The notes under the pieces: model-generated
What the model was told of the DNA's origin: nothing
Database searches by the model: none
Seen by the model: only the letters and a program-made list of their open reading frames with translations
Assembly: GCF_025464955.1 (NCBI RefSeq)
Contig: NZ_JAODNM010000079.1
Location: 46,731-110,730 of the forward strand
Direction: 5' to 3'
From: Amycolatopsis sp.
GTDB lineage: Bacteria; Actinomycetota; Actinomycetes; Mycobacteriales; Pseudonocardiaceae
Length of the DNA: 64,000 nt
In this document: in pieces, positions 36,201 through 44,203 of the stretch
Layout of the letters: every line of letters starts with the position of its first letter
Position numbering within the stretch: the stretch's first letter is position 1
Program-made: the position numbers and the translations under genes

Positions 36201-37432
36201 TGGTTCACCGTGACCAGCTGGGTGCCGTCGAAGACCGGCTTGTCGCCGGACCGGTCGACCAGCACGCTGTCCACCCCGGCGACCCGCAGGCGCACGGGAT
36301 AACGCCCCGGCTCGACGTCGGTCACGAGGAACCGCGGGTGGTCGAGAGGTCTCGGCGGTTGTCCCGGAACCACGTTCGGCGCGACCGAGCGCGACCCGAA
36401 CAGCAGCGAAACCTGTTGTCCCGGCAAAGGCCCCGGAACGAACGTGACCTCGACGACGATGGTGTGCCGGGCGTCGCGGGTGGTCGTCAACGGGAGGCCC
36501 GCGGTGACGGTCGGCGCGATCGAGAGCGGAACCTCGTTGGTGGTGGTCACCACGCGATCGGCACCGGTGCCCGACGCCAGTTCGAGTGCGACGGACCACA
36601 GCCCGGCCGGATAGACGGTGTTCGCGGCGGACAGCGTGAACCGCACTTCGGACGATCCGGCGCTGAGCAGCCGAACCGGTACAGGCCGGCTCAGCAGCGG
36701 ATGACTGAGCACGACGGTGGCGGTGTCCGCGTCGAGGTTGACACCCTGCAGCGTCACCTCTTCACCGGCCCGCGCGGCGGTCTGCCGGTGGGCGGGCGCA
36801 GCCGCGGTGAGCACCGGCAGCGGCGAGTCGAGATTCGCGTCGGCGACCGGGCCGCGGTCGTTCCGGCCCCGCGAAAGCACCGGCACACCCGCCCGTATCG
36901 GAATCCCGCTGTCGAGTAGCACCACCCGCACCTCGAAAGCCGCGGAAAGCCGGTACGGCGTCTGGAAAGCCGACCAGAGCGAGTAGATGTCCTTCTCTTC
37001 CAACGGTTGCCAGGTGATGCGGATCCGGTCCAGCTGCTCGCCGACGTCGCTGGGGGTCCGCGCGCCGCGCAGGTCATCGCGGGTGAGCACGGGATGGTCG
37101 TGCAGCGTCCGGATCGCCGCCCCGAGCATCCGGTGCGCGGCCGGGTCGTGTCCACCTGGGACATACGGCGTGATCAGGTAGTGCAGGACCAGTGGCACAC
37201 CGGGATCGGCGGTTTCCCCGCGATGGACGTCGAGCGGATCCTCGTTGCGCAGTGAACTGTCCACATCGGCCTGGTAGAGGAACAGGTTCAGCCGGGATTC
37301 GGTACTGCTGACGGCCACCTCGTTCGGCGGCATCGTGACCACCTTGCTCCCCGGTTCGGCCAGGTCGACGGCCGCGTGGATCAGGTGGCCGAGGGTCTCG
37401 GTGACCGCGGCGATGGCGAAGACGTCACTCAT
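36197..37432 (-). CDS. DUF4255 tail-terminator protein with Ig/IPT-like C-terminus
   Basis: 411 residues. About 1-200 are the DUF4255 (Pvc16-like) cap: VTETLGHLIHAAVDL, LNLFLYQADVDSSLRNED, LHYLITPYVPGGHDP and AHRMLGAAIRTLHDHPVL. About 200-411 are beta-sandwich repeats with GEEVTLQGVNLDADTATVVL. The cap closes the distal end of the sheath-tube. ATGA overlap with the Pro-rich gene and GTGA with the ATPase gene. Confidence 0.9.
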   Translation of the reverse strand: MSDVFAIAAVTETLGHLIHAAVDLAEPGSKVVTMPPNEVAVSSTESRLNLFLYQADVDSSLRNEDPLDVHRGETADPGVPLVLHYLITPYVPGGHDPAAHRMLGAAIRTLHDHPVLTRDDLRGARTPSDVGEQLDRIRITWQPLEEKDIYSLWSAFQTPYRLSAAFEVRVVLLDSGIPIRAGVPVLSRGRNDRGPVADANLDSPLPVLTAAAPAHRQTAARAGEEVTLQGVNLDADTATVVLSHPLLSRPVPVRLLSAGSSEVRFTLSAANTVYPAGLWSVALELASGTGADRVVTTTNEVPLSIAPTVTAGLPLTTTRDARHTIVVEVTFVPGPLPGQQVSLLFGSRSVAPNVVPGQPPRPLDHPRFLVTDVEPGRYPVRLRVAGVDSVLVDRSGDKPVFDGTQLVTVNQ

Positions 37433-38241
37433 TTCCGGGCACCTCCCGCCCGTCCGCGCAGGTAGTCGTCCAGGCTCAGCACTGGGCGTCTCGGCTGTTC
37501 GGCCCGCTTCGGCGCGGCGGGCTCGGCTGTGGCCTTGACCTCGACCCGGCCGATGCTGATGTGCACTGTCGGTTCGGCCGCCATCCGGCTGGACCGCCGG
37601 GAGGCCGGTGGGAGCGGCACGGCAGCCGGGCGAACCGGCTGGTCACGACGCGTGGCCGAGACAGTGGAGTAAGCGGAGTGAGCGGGGTGCAGCGGCTGGT
37701 CGTCGTCGGCGGCCGGGCGCACAGGGTGAGCGTGGTGCACCGGGTCCGGCGGCCGGATGGGGACTTCCGGCCGTGCCGTCTCGGCACCAGGCGTCGTCAC
37801 GGGATGTCCCGTCTGCAGTGTTGGCAGAGTTGGTACCGCTGTCTGTGCCGGTGCGGGGACAGACGCGGAGTCCAGCTCAGCCGTTCGCTCGGGTAGCGAC
37901 TCCCGATCCGGCGCCGCGAGTGTCCGCGACACGTGAACCGTTCGGACCTCCGCCAGAGGGGAGCCGATCGGCGTCGGATTTGCTGGCAGCAGTGGGGTTT
38001 CGCTCGCCCGTACCGGTGTGACCGAGGGGACGCCAGGAGCATCGGGGTCGGGTTGGACCGGGGTCCGTGAGGCGGAGGGCCCGGCGGACGTCGTCGGTGC
38101 GGCGGTTTCGGTGACCGCCCCCATCGGCGCGGCCGACTGCGCGGTCGATCCGGCGACTGGTTCGAAGAACGAAGGCAGCAGGGGGCGCACGGCCGGGGCA
38201 GCCGTCCGGCCGAGCAGCCGGTCCGCGAAGTCGTTCTTCAT
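37429..38241 (-). CDS. Pro-rich eCIS protein with conserved C-terminal motif
   Basis: 270 residues. Short N-terminal motif FADRLLGR, about 190 disordered Pro/Thr/Ala-rich residues, then PTVHISIGRVEVKA followed by RPVLSLDDYLRGR. That C-terminal pair is characteristic of a protein found in the same place in many eCIS loci. The function is not known to me; it may be a linker, scaffold or tape-like element. Both junctions are ATGA overlaps. Confidence 0.8.
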   Translation of the reverse strand: MKNDFADRLLGRTAAPAVRPLLPSFFEPVAGSTAQSAAPMGAVTETAAPTTSAGPSASRTPVQPDPDAPGVPSVTPVRASETPLLPANPTPIGSPLAEVRTVHVSRTLAAPDRESLPERTAELDSASVPAPAQTAVPTLPTLQTGHPVTTPGAETARPEVPIRPPDPVHHAHPVRPAADDDQPLHPAHSAYSTVSATRRDQPVRPAAVPLPPASRRSSRMAAEPTVHISIGRVEVKATAEPAAPKRAEQPRRPVLSLDDYLRGRAGGARK

Positions 38242-38948
38242 GAGGCCATCTCCAGGTAGAACCGGCGGCGCGCCGGGCTCACCGCGAGCACCTCGGCCTC
38301 GGACCAGCCGTAGGCGCTCGCCAGCAGGTGTACGTCGTGCACCAGGCGTCGTACGTAAACGTCCATCTCTCCCCACAGGTAGGCCGTGATGTCGAACGGC
38401 GAGCTCCACTCGTGCCCGCAGGCCGCACAGTCCAGTTCGAGCAGGACGTCGGCTTGCGGGTCGCAAGTGGACAGTGCTTCGGCCAGCGCGTCGAGCACCG
38501 GGTCTCCCAGTGCGCCGACGTCGATCTCCCGGCCGTCCCGCGTGGCGCCGACCACACATCGGGAAAGCAGTCGCCGGCGGGCGTCGGGCTCGTGCGGACC
38601 GACTTCGAGGAGGTCCCGGCTGGTGATCGGCCGGAACTCCACGTCGACGCCGTCGACGAGGACCCGCCGTTCGCTCTGGGGCTCGGCCGCGCGCACGTCG
38701 TCGACGGTGAGCTCCAGCTCGAGCTCCTCCGCGCATCCCGGGCAGGTCACCACGCTCGGCAGGACGCTGCCGAAACACCTTTCCCGCAAGGCCAGCACGA
38801 ACTCCGCGCGACGGCCGATGCTGAGATCGGCCACAGTGGACGGATTCGCGCCACCCGAAGCCGCCAGCACCAATGCCCGCCGCACCCCGCCGTGTCCGCT
38901 ACCGGCTTCCCAGACCGCCAGCAGCCCGGCCTCGGTCAGCGCGGCCAT
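38238..38948 (-). CDS. T4-baseplate-like eCIS protein with Zn-ribbon
   Basis: 236 residues. Start LLAVWEAGSGHGGVRRALVLAA, two CxxC pairs (CPGC near 72 and CAAC near 175) that would bind one zinc, and the end VHDVHLLASAYGWSEAEVLAVSPARRRFYLEM. These match the T4 gp26-like baseplate family in eCIS clusters. Starts two bases after the tube gene stop; its stop overlaps the next ATG. Confidence 0.83.
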   Translation of the reverse strand: MAALTEAGLLAVWEAGSGHGGVRRALVLAASGGANPSTVADLSIGRRAEFVLALRERCFGSVLPSVVTCPGCAEELELELTVDDVRAAEPQSERRVLVDGVDVEFRPITSRDLLEVGPHEPDARRRLLSRCVVGATRDGREIDVGALGDPVLDALAEALSTCDPQADVLLELDCAACGHEWSSPFDITAYLWGEMDVYVRRLVHDVHLLASAYGWSEAEVLAVSPARRRFYLEMAS

Positions 38949-38950
38949 GG

Positions 38951-39475
38951 TCAGCTCGGGTCTTCGAAGCTGTTCTCGACGGGCTCCGGCAGGTCCTCAC
39001 GCACCCAGCCCTCGTTCTCCAGCTTGATGTGCTGGATGGCCACCGCGTTCGCGTTCGCGTCCAGATCGGACACCGGCTGGTATTCCGAGACCCAGCAGTT
39101 GAAGACCTGATAGGACAGCACTTTCTGGCCGGCTTCGTTGAACACGTCGACCAGCAGGTCACGGCGGAAGTCTTTCAGCGAGCTCTCCAGCCCACCGGAG
39201 GCGTTGGTGAAGCTCCACACGCGGTTCGCCCACTGTTCGAACACCTTGTCGTTGGTGACTCCGCGTTCGAGGGTGATGGCGTCGTATTCGGTCCGCCCTG
39301 GCAGTTTGAAGCTGGTCGCCGGGTCCCCGCCGCTGCGGTGCTTGATGACCTCGGTGCTGCGTTTGAACCCGGTCACCTTCGTCACCGCGGCGATGTATTC
39401 GGTGCCACCGCTGAACTTCACCCGGAACCGGAAGTTCTTGTACGGATCACGTCGTTTCGTCTTGCTGTCGACCAT
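38951..39475 (-). CDS. Inner tube protein (gp19/Hcp-like)
   Basis: 174 residues from the ATG at 39475; the upstream open frame is not coding. DPYKNFRFRVKFSGGTEYIAAVTKVTGFKRSTEVIKHRSGG in segments, TLERGVTNDKVFEQWAN and a C-terminal VSDLDANANAVAIQHIKLENEGW are typical of T4 gp19-like tail-tube proteins. It stacks as hexamers inside the sheath. Only one tube gene is seen here. Confidence 0.93.
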   Translation of the reverse strand: MVDSKTKRRDPYKNFRFRVKFSGGTEYIAAVTKVTGFKRSTEVIKHRSGGDPATSFKLPGRTEYDAITLERGVTNDKVFEQWANRVWSFTNASGGLESSLKDFRRDLLVDVFNEAGQKVLSYQVFNCWVSEYQPVSDLDANANAVAIQHIKLENEGWVREDLPEPVENSFEDPS

Positions 39476-39495
39476 GACTGCGTTGTCCCCTCTGG

Positions 39496-41079
39496 CTAGA
39501 CCTGGATCTGACCGGCGAGCTGCTGGATCTGGATGATGACGAACTCCGCCGGCTTCAGCGGCGCGAACCCGACCTGGATGTTGACGATGCCCTGGTCGAT
39601 GGTGTTCTGCGGATTGTTCGTCGCGTCGCAGGTCACCTTGTAGGCCTGCTGCGGGGTGCTGCCCTGGAAAGCGCCCTGGCGGAACAGGTTGTTCATGAAC
39701 GCGCCGACGTTGAGCCGCACCGAGGACCACAGCGGCTCGTCGTTCGGTTCGAACACCACCCACTGCGTGCCGCGGTACAGGCTTTCCTCGAGGAACAGCG
39801 CGAGCCGCCGCACCGGGACGTACTTCCACTGGTCGGCCCGCTGGTCCGAACCGAACCCGGTGCGCGCGCCCCAGGCCACGTTCCCGAAAACGGGAAGCGT
39901 GCGAAGGCAGTTGAGCCCTTGGGGATTCAGCCGGCCGTTCTCGAGATCGTTCATCTTCAGCGTGAGTTTCGAAACGCCGTTCAGCGTAGCGTCGGTGCCG
40001 GCTGGGGCCTTCCACACGCCACGCTGGACGTCGGTACGTGCCCAGATACCCGCGATCACGCCGCTGGGGGCGAACTCCCGCACGAAACCGTTCTGTTTCG
40101 GGTCGGCTGCCGTGATGCGGGGGAAGTAGAGCGCGGAATTGGCGCCGCCTTCGGCCGTGAGCGCGGTGCCCGCTCGGACGCCGTCGAACGCCGCCTGCAC
40201 GCTCGTCCAGCCCTCCGGCGGGTCGGCGATCAGCATCGCGCGGTGGTCGACGCAGAACTTCAACGCCGTGGGGATAAAGGCGTGGTCAACCGCGAGCCCC
40301 GGCAGGCACAGGATGTTGAAGATGTCGGCCTTCATCAGCTGATTGATACCGGTCTTGTCGAGGACCGATCCGATGTAGTCCGCATCCCCGGGCTTGTCGC
40401 CGTCAGCGCCGCTGGTCGCAGTCGCCTGGGTGTACCGGTCCGGCTTTTTCGGGTCGAAGGGGTCCGGTGACCCGTCCTTCGGGTCGATCGCTTTGTGTGG
40501 CTTCGGCAGGTTCGAGTCGCCACTGGTCACCGAGATCAGGCTGGACGACGCGAGCAGCTTCGCGAGACCCCGGGGGGCCGTCGGATCCGTGCTGACGTTG
40601 AGATAGCTCTCGGTAGCCCGGGTGGAAGAGTCGCGGACGGCCAGGTTGTAGGTGGTCTGCGGTGTCCCGTTGTCGTCGGGGTTGGCCTCGATCCGGACCA
40701 GCAGCGAGTCACCCCACTTTCCCGGGCTCGCCGCGGCGAGGACGAGGTCGCCCGTGGCGCCCGAGATTGTGATCGCCGACGACGTGGCCTTGGTGCCGGT
40801 TTCCCCGGGGTCCGTCCGCACGATCCGGACGATTTCGGCTTCGCTGCCGCCGTTCTGGTAAAACTGGTAAACCGCGTAGCTGAGGTCGCTCGACGTGTCG
40901 AGACCACCGAACTCCGACTCGTAGTCTCCCCAGTTCGTGATGTGGACCGGCCGGTCGACGGCACCTCTCGGTGCCGTGCCGACAAAGGCCGCGATCGAGG
41001 TGGGCACCCCGATGATCGTCCGAACCGCGCTCGGCAGCTCTTCGATGTAGACGCCCGGATAGGTGGGACTGATGGGCAT
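39496..41079 (-). CDS. Contractile tail sheath protein
   Basis: 527 residues. PTYPGVYIEELPSAVRTIIGVPTSIAAFVGTAPRG (the universal sheath start, in parts) and the C-terminal WKYVPVRRLALFLEESLYRGTQWVVFEPNDEPLWSSVR, then GFAPLKPAEFVIIQIQQLAG define the family. Between about 100 and 290 is a variable surface domain with a charged PKPHKAIDPKDGSPDPFDPKKPD insertion. First gene of the eCIS operon; GGGAG lies about 9 bases before the ATG at 41079. Confidence 0.96.
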   Translation of the reverse strand: MPISPTYPGVYIEELPSAVRTIIGVPTSIAAFVGTAPRGAVDRPVHITNWGDYESEFGGLDTSSDLSYAVYQFYQNGGSEAEIVRIVRTDPGETGTKATSSAITISGATGDLVLAAASPGKWGDSLLVRIEANPDDNGTPQTTYNLAVRDSSTRATESYLNVSTDPTAPRGLAKLLASSSLISVTSGDSNLPKPHKAIDPKDGSPDPFDPKKPDRYTQATATSGADGDKPGDADYIGSVLDKTGINQLMKADIFNILCLPGLAVDHAFIPTALKFCVDHRAMLIADPPEGWTSVQAAFDGVRAGTALTAEGGANSALYFPRITAADPKQNGFVREFAPSGVIAGIWARTDVQRGVWKAPAGTDATLNGVSKLTLKMNDLENGRLNPQGLNCLRTLPVFGNVAWGARTGFGSDQRADQWKYVPVRRLALFLEESLYRGTQWVVFEPNDEPLWSSVRLNVGAFMNNLFRQGAFQGSTPQQAYKVTCDATNNPQNTIDQGIVNIQVGFAPLKPAEFVIIQIQQLAGQIQV

Positions 41080-41216
41080 GGCCGCGTCTCCCTTCGTTAC
41101 ACCCGCATTGGCTGCCTACTTTCCGCAGCCGCCGTCACCGACGCGTCACCGAACCCGTACGGCGGCTGCCCGATGGTGTGACGCCGCGGTGACGCGGGGG
41201 CAGGGAGGATCCAGGA

Positions 41217-41272
41217 TGCCGACCCGCCGACGAACGGAGCCGACCCGTGGCCGACGATCCCGCCGACAGTGA
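41217..41272 (+). other. Possible 18-codon Arg-rich leader ORF
   Basis: ATG at 41217 with GGGAGG seven bases upstream encodes MPTRRRTEPTRGRRSRRQ (8 Arg), ending at 41272 inside the start of the next gene in another frame. It may couple translation or be accidental. Confidence 0.3.
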
Positions 41273-41459
41273 GACGTCGGCAGCGCTGGTGATCCGGGTG
41301 TGGGCGCCCGCCAAGGGCCGCTTCACCGCGCGGCTGATCCGCGTCGACGACCTGCCACACGGCGAAGCGGTCAGCCAGGTGGCCGACACCGAAGACGACC
41401 TACTGGCACTGGTCCGCTCGTGGGTCGACGAGGTGACCGGGCGCCCCCAGGGCTCGTGA
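41247..41459 (+). CDS. Small conserved-looking protein upstream of the sheath gene
   Basis: 70 residues from the GTG at 41247. The pattern LVIRVWAPAKGRFTARLIRVDDLPHGEAV, then TEDDLLALVRSWVDEVTG is a compact beta-beta-alpha protein ending in an amphipathic helix. Short proteins of this style occur beside actinobacterial eCIS loci, divergent from the sheath gene as here (167 bases). No function known. A composite palindrome begins at its stop. Confidence 0.6.
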   Translation: MADDPADSETSAALVIRVWAPAKGRFTARLIRVDDLPHGEAVSQVADTEDDLLALVRSWVDEVTGRPQGS

Positions 41460-41526
41460 CTGTTCCGGCCGCTTACGGTGTCCTACGGGACACCCGCACC
41501 CGGGCGTGCCGGAACGCTCACGAGCC
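41451..41526. terminator. Bidirectional terminator, CTCGTGAGTGTT family
   Basis: Outer arms 41451-41469 and 41508-41526 pair with two mismatches; an inner hairpin GGTGTCC (41477-41483)/GGACACC (41488-41494) lies in the loop. Between convergent genes and overlapping both ends. Confidence 0.75.
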
Positions 41527-42027
41527 CTGGACGGCGCCGATTCGTGCGCAGGCGCCCAAGGTGTGCGGCCCGTACTGCTCGATGTTCGCGGCGAGGTCGA
41601 GCTCACCTCGGCGGGCTTGGGCTTCGTCGTCGACCAGTTCGGGCGGAAGCAGCCAGCACACCTCGAACTCCAGTCCGTCCGGGTCCTTGGCGTACAGCCC
41701 TTTGGTCGTCCCGTGGTCGGTGGCTCCCACCAGTGCCCCGGCCGCCCGCAGCCGCTCGGCGCAGTCGCGCAGATCGGCGAGCGTCGGGACTTCCCAAGCG
41801 AGGTGGTACAGCCCGACCTCACCGGAACCCGCGCGGCTGCCGGCCGCGGCCGCGCCGATCTCGAACAGGCCGAGGTCGTGGTCGTTGGCGGAGTCGGCCG
41901 CCTGCAGGAACACCGACTTGGCCGTGCTGTGCACGATCCGGAATTCCAGCACGTCGACGTAGAACTCCGCGCTGCGCCGGCAGTCGCGGACCCACAGGAC
42001 GGCATGGTTCAGACCTCGGATGGGCAC
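41518..42027 (-). CDS. VOC (glyoxalase/dioxygenase fold) family protein
   Basis: 169 residues with two beta-alpha-beta-beta-beta modules: GLNHAVLWVRDCRRSAEFYVDVLEFRIV, then GLYHLAWEVPTLADLRDCAERLRAAGAL and GLYAKDPDGLEFEVCWLLPPE. His near residue 8, His near 93 and Glu near 141 are candidate metal ligands, so it may be active. The last 35 residues are an extra helical tail. Same direction as LysR, 22 bases downstream. Substrate unknown. Confidence 0.88.
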   Translation of the reverse strand: MPIRGLNHAVLWVRDCRRSAEFYVDVLEFRIVHSTAKSVFLQAADSANDHDLGLFEIGAAAAGSRAGSGEVGLYHLAWEVPTLADLRDCAERLRAAGALVGATDHGTTKGLYAKDPDGLEFEVCWLLPPELVDDEAQARRGELDLAANIEQYGPHTLGACARIGAVQGS

Positions 42028-42049
42028 AGGTGATCTCCTCTTCGAACAC

Positions 42050-43012
42050 TCACGGCAGCGCGAAGTCCGCGCCGCCTCGATGCCACCATTCTGCGTACAC
42101 CGGAGCGGCCTGCACCAGTTCGAGGTAGCCGCGGGCGATTTCGGCGCACAGGTCGTCGATCGTCGACGCCAGCACGGAGTCCGCGCGCCACGCGAGCACC
42201 AGCCCCCGGTACAGCGGGTTCCCGATCAGCGGTAACGTCGCGAGTCCCTGCCGTGCGCTGCCGATCGGGTAGAGCACGCAGACCGAGCCGCCTTCGGCGG
42301 TGAGCGCGAACGCGATGTGCGCCTCGTTGGTCAGATGGGTCACCCGCTGCTCGAACCCGGCGGCGGTGCAGGTGCGCGCGAAGAACTCGTTCATTCCGCT
42401 GTCATCGGGATGGGGCATGACCCACTTTTCCACGCCGAGTTCGGCGAGGGGGATCTCGTCCCGACCAGCCAGCCGGTGGTTCTCCGACACCCCGGTGAAA
42501 ATCGGTTCCGTCAGCAGGAGGCGATGCTCGACCCCGTTGGGCAGGCGCAACGGGAAACCGGGAAACTCGCGCAGCACGGCGATGTCGAGCTCCCCGGAAC
42601 CCAGCAAGGTGCGTAACGTGCCGGTTTCTCGAATGGTCCGGCTGCTGCACTCACGACCGGGCAGCACGGTCGCCAACGCGTTGACCAGCAGGCTGAACTG
42701 ATGCGCCGGAACGCCACCCACCCGGATCGGGGCGCCGGCACCGCGCTGGACACTCAGCTGCGCGGTGCGCTCAAGGCGGTTCAGGCCGTCGAGCAGCGCT
42801 TTGGCGTCGCGAATGAACCCCGTGCCTGTTTCGGTCGTCAGCACGCCATCGGTGCTGCGCACGAACAGGGGGCCGCCCAGGTGCTTCTCGATCCGCTGCA
42901 GCTGGGTGGTCACGGCAGGCTGGGTCAGGGACAACGCGGCCGCGGCCTTGCGGAGGCTTCCCGTCTCGGCGATCGCGACGATCAGCTCCAGATGGCGGAA
43001 TTCGAGACGCAT
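42050..43012 (-). CDS. LysR-family transcriptional regulator
   Basis: 320 residues. Winged HTH at residues 1-60 (FRHLELIVAIAETGSLRKAAAALSLTQPAVTTQLQRIE, in parts), then the periplasmic-binding-like effector domain. The ATG at 43012 has no ribosome site; TAGAAT ends 6 bases before it, so the message is probably leaderless. It is divergent from the JAMM-SnoaL-VOC operon with a LysR box between (43054-43074), so it should control that operon and itself. Confidence 0.94.
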   Translation of the reverse strand: MRLEFRHLELIVAIAETGSLRKAAAALSLTQPAVTTQLQRIEKHLGGPLFVRSTDGVLTTETGTGFIRDAKALLDGLNRLERTAQLSVQRGAGAPIRVGGVPAHQFSLLVNALATVLPGRECSSRTIRETGTLRTLLGSGELDIAVLREFPGFPLRLPNGVEHRLLLTEPIFTGVSENHRLAGRDEIPLAELGVEKWVMPHPDDSGMNEFFARTCTAAGFEQRVTHLTNEAHIAFALTAEGGSVCVLYPIGSARQGLATLPLIGNPLYRGLVLAWRADSVLASTIDDLCAEIARGYLELVQAAPVYAEWWHRGGADFALP

Positions 43013-43024
43013 CCAGGCATTCTA
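43013..43024 (-). promoter_or_regulatory. Probable leaderless promoter -10 of the lysR gene
   Basis: On the minus strand TAGAAT (43024-43019) is followed by exactly 6 bases and the ATG at 43012. No Shine-Dalgarno sequence. Confidence 0.55.
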
Positions 43025-43053
43025 CGGGCCGATCCGGACACTGAAGACGAAAG

Positions 43054-43074
43054 GCTATCGCCGAATGCAATAGC
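43054..43074. promoter_or_regulatory. LysR-type operator (T-N11-A)
   Basis: GCTAT-N11-ATAGC, a perfect 5-bp inverted repeat with the 11-base spacer characteristic of LysR boxes, 42 bases upstream of lysR and 116 bases upstream of the JAMM start. Confidence 0.7.
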
Positions 43075-43189
43075 GCCATTCCGGCGACCTTGTCGATCTT
43101 TGGGCGGTTCACGTTTTTCCTTGCGGTACAACAGGCCTTGTCCCGTTTCCCCGAAGTACCCAGACGGGTGAGTCTTGGAGAGGTCCGGT

Positions 43190-43810
43190 GTGACCGAAGT
43201 CATCGACATCCCGGTGCAAACGCTCGGCAGGCAGGCTGTCCTGCTGTCCGACAGCGCGGTGCGGCGGTTCCTGGCCGCGGCCGCCGACGAATACGCGCGC
43301 ATCACCCCGGACGAGCCGAGACCCTGTTTCGCCGTGCTGCTGGGCACCCAGACCGAGGCCGCGTTCGTGATCGACGACGTCGCGTTCGGCCGGAACGCGC
43401 GCAACAGCGATCCCAGCGCGCACGAGGAGTTCACCACCACGATCGTGCCTCGGTTCGGCTCGGCCTATGAGAACCCCGTGCGCGCCTGGTGGCTCGACCC
43501 GGTCGACCTCCTGCGTATCTCGCGCCAAGCGGCGAAACTGGGGTACGACATCCTCGGCTCGATCCACCTGCACCCGGACTGGCACCGCCTCGGCCCGGAG
43601 TCCGAAAGGGACTGTCCACTGAGCGACCGGCCGACCCCGATGGACGAGCACATGTTCCGCAGTTCCGGCTTGCCGGTCAACGTCGTCTGCTACTTGGAAC
43701 AGCAGCACGGTGGGTTCTACTACTCACTGGCGGCCTGGTCCGAGGACTGCACTCCGCTCCCGCTTCGCGTGGACGCCGCGATGCCCCTGTCCACAAAGGA
43801 GTCACGTTGA
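43190..43810 (+). CDS. JAMM/MPN-domain metalloprotease-like protein
   Basis: 206 residues from the GTG at 43190 (GGAGAGG just upstream; a TTG at 43175 is in the ribosome site itself). CFAVLLGTQTEAAFVIDDVAF matches the JAMM beta-hairpin, and ILGSIHLHPDW near residue 122 is the HxHP zinc motif; SERD or PMDEH further on supplies the S/T-x-x-D part with a longer spacer than usual. JAMM enzymes cut isopeptide or C-terminal amide bonds, often from ubiquitin-like or sulfur-carrier proteins. First gene of a coupled operon; stop overlaps the next TTG. Confidence 0.8.
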   Translation: MTEVIDIPVQTLGRQAVLLSDSAVRRFLAAAADEYARITPDEPRPCFAVLLGTQTEAAFVIDDVAFGRNARNSDPSAHEEFTTTIVPRFGSAYENPVRAWWLDPVDLLRISRQAAKLGYDILGSIHLHPDWHRLGPESERDCPLSDRPTPMDEHMFRSSGLPVNVVCYLEQQHGGFYYSLAAWSEDCTPLPLRVDAAMPLSTKESR

Positions 43811-44175
43811 CCGACGAGCAGGAAATCCGCGGACTGTGGCAGACCATGGCCGAGGCCTGGGCACTGGGTGACGCGGGCAAGTTCGCGGGCGTGTTCTCCG
43901 AAGACGCCGACTTCGTGAACGTCCGCGGCGAAGAACAGGCCGGCCGCGCACAGGTCGAAGCCGGCCACGCGAAGTTGTTCGAGACGGTCTACCGGAACAC
44001 GCACCTGGTGCCGGACGTCCGGCTGGTCCGTCCCGTCGCCGACGACGTCTGCCTGGTGCACGTCACTTCACAGGTGATGCCCGCTGGGGTCAGCACACAC
44101 GCGCAGGCGCTGGTGACCCGTCGCGACGGCGAGTGGTCGATCGCCGCCTTCCACAACATGATCCCGCACCGCTGA
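43807..44175 (+). CDS. SnoaL-like (SgcJ/EcaC) NTF2-fold protein
   Basis: 122 residues from the TTG at 43807, with AAAGGAG six bases upstream and a TTGA overlap with the JAMM gene. EQEIRGLWQTMAEAWALGDAGKFAGVFSEDADFVNVRGEE in parts, and the end WSIAAFHNMIPHR are the SgcJ/EcaC pattern. Members are small cone-shaped enzymes or binding proteins often met in secondary metabolism. Substrate unknown. Confidence 0.88.
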   Translation: MTDEQEIRGLWQTMAEAWALGDAGKFAGVFSEDADFVNVRGEEQAGRAQVEAGHAKLFETVYRNTHLVPDVRLVRPVADDVCLVHVTSQVMPAGVSTHAQALVTRRDGEWSIAAFHNMIPHR

Positions 44176-44203
44176 AAGCGCACCGCCGAAAGGAAAGCCG
44201 ACC

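Noticed and set aside
18865..41079. Whole cluster as a prophage
   Set aside because: No terminase, portal, capsid, integrase or replication genes; AAA+ ATPase, DUF4255 and PAAR genes mark an eCIS.
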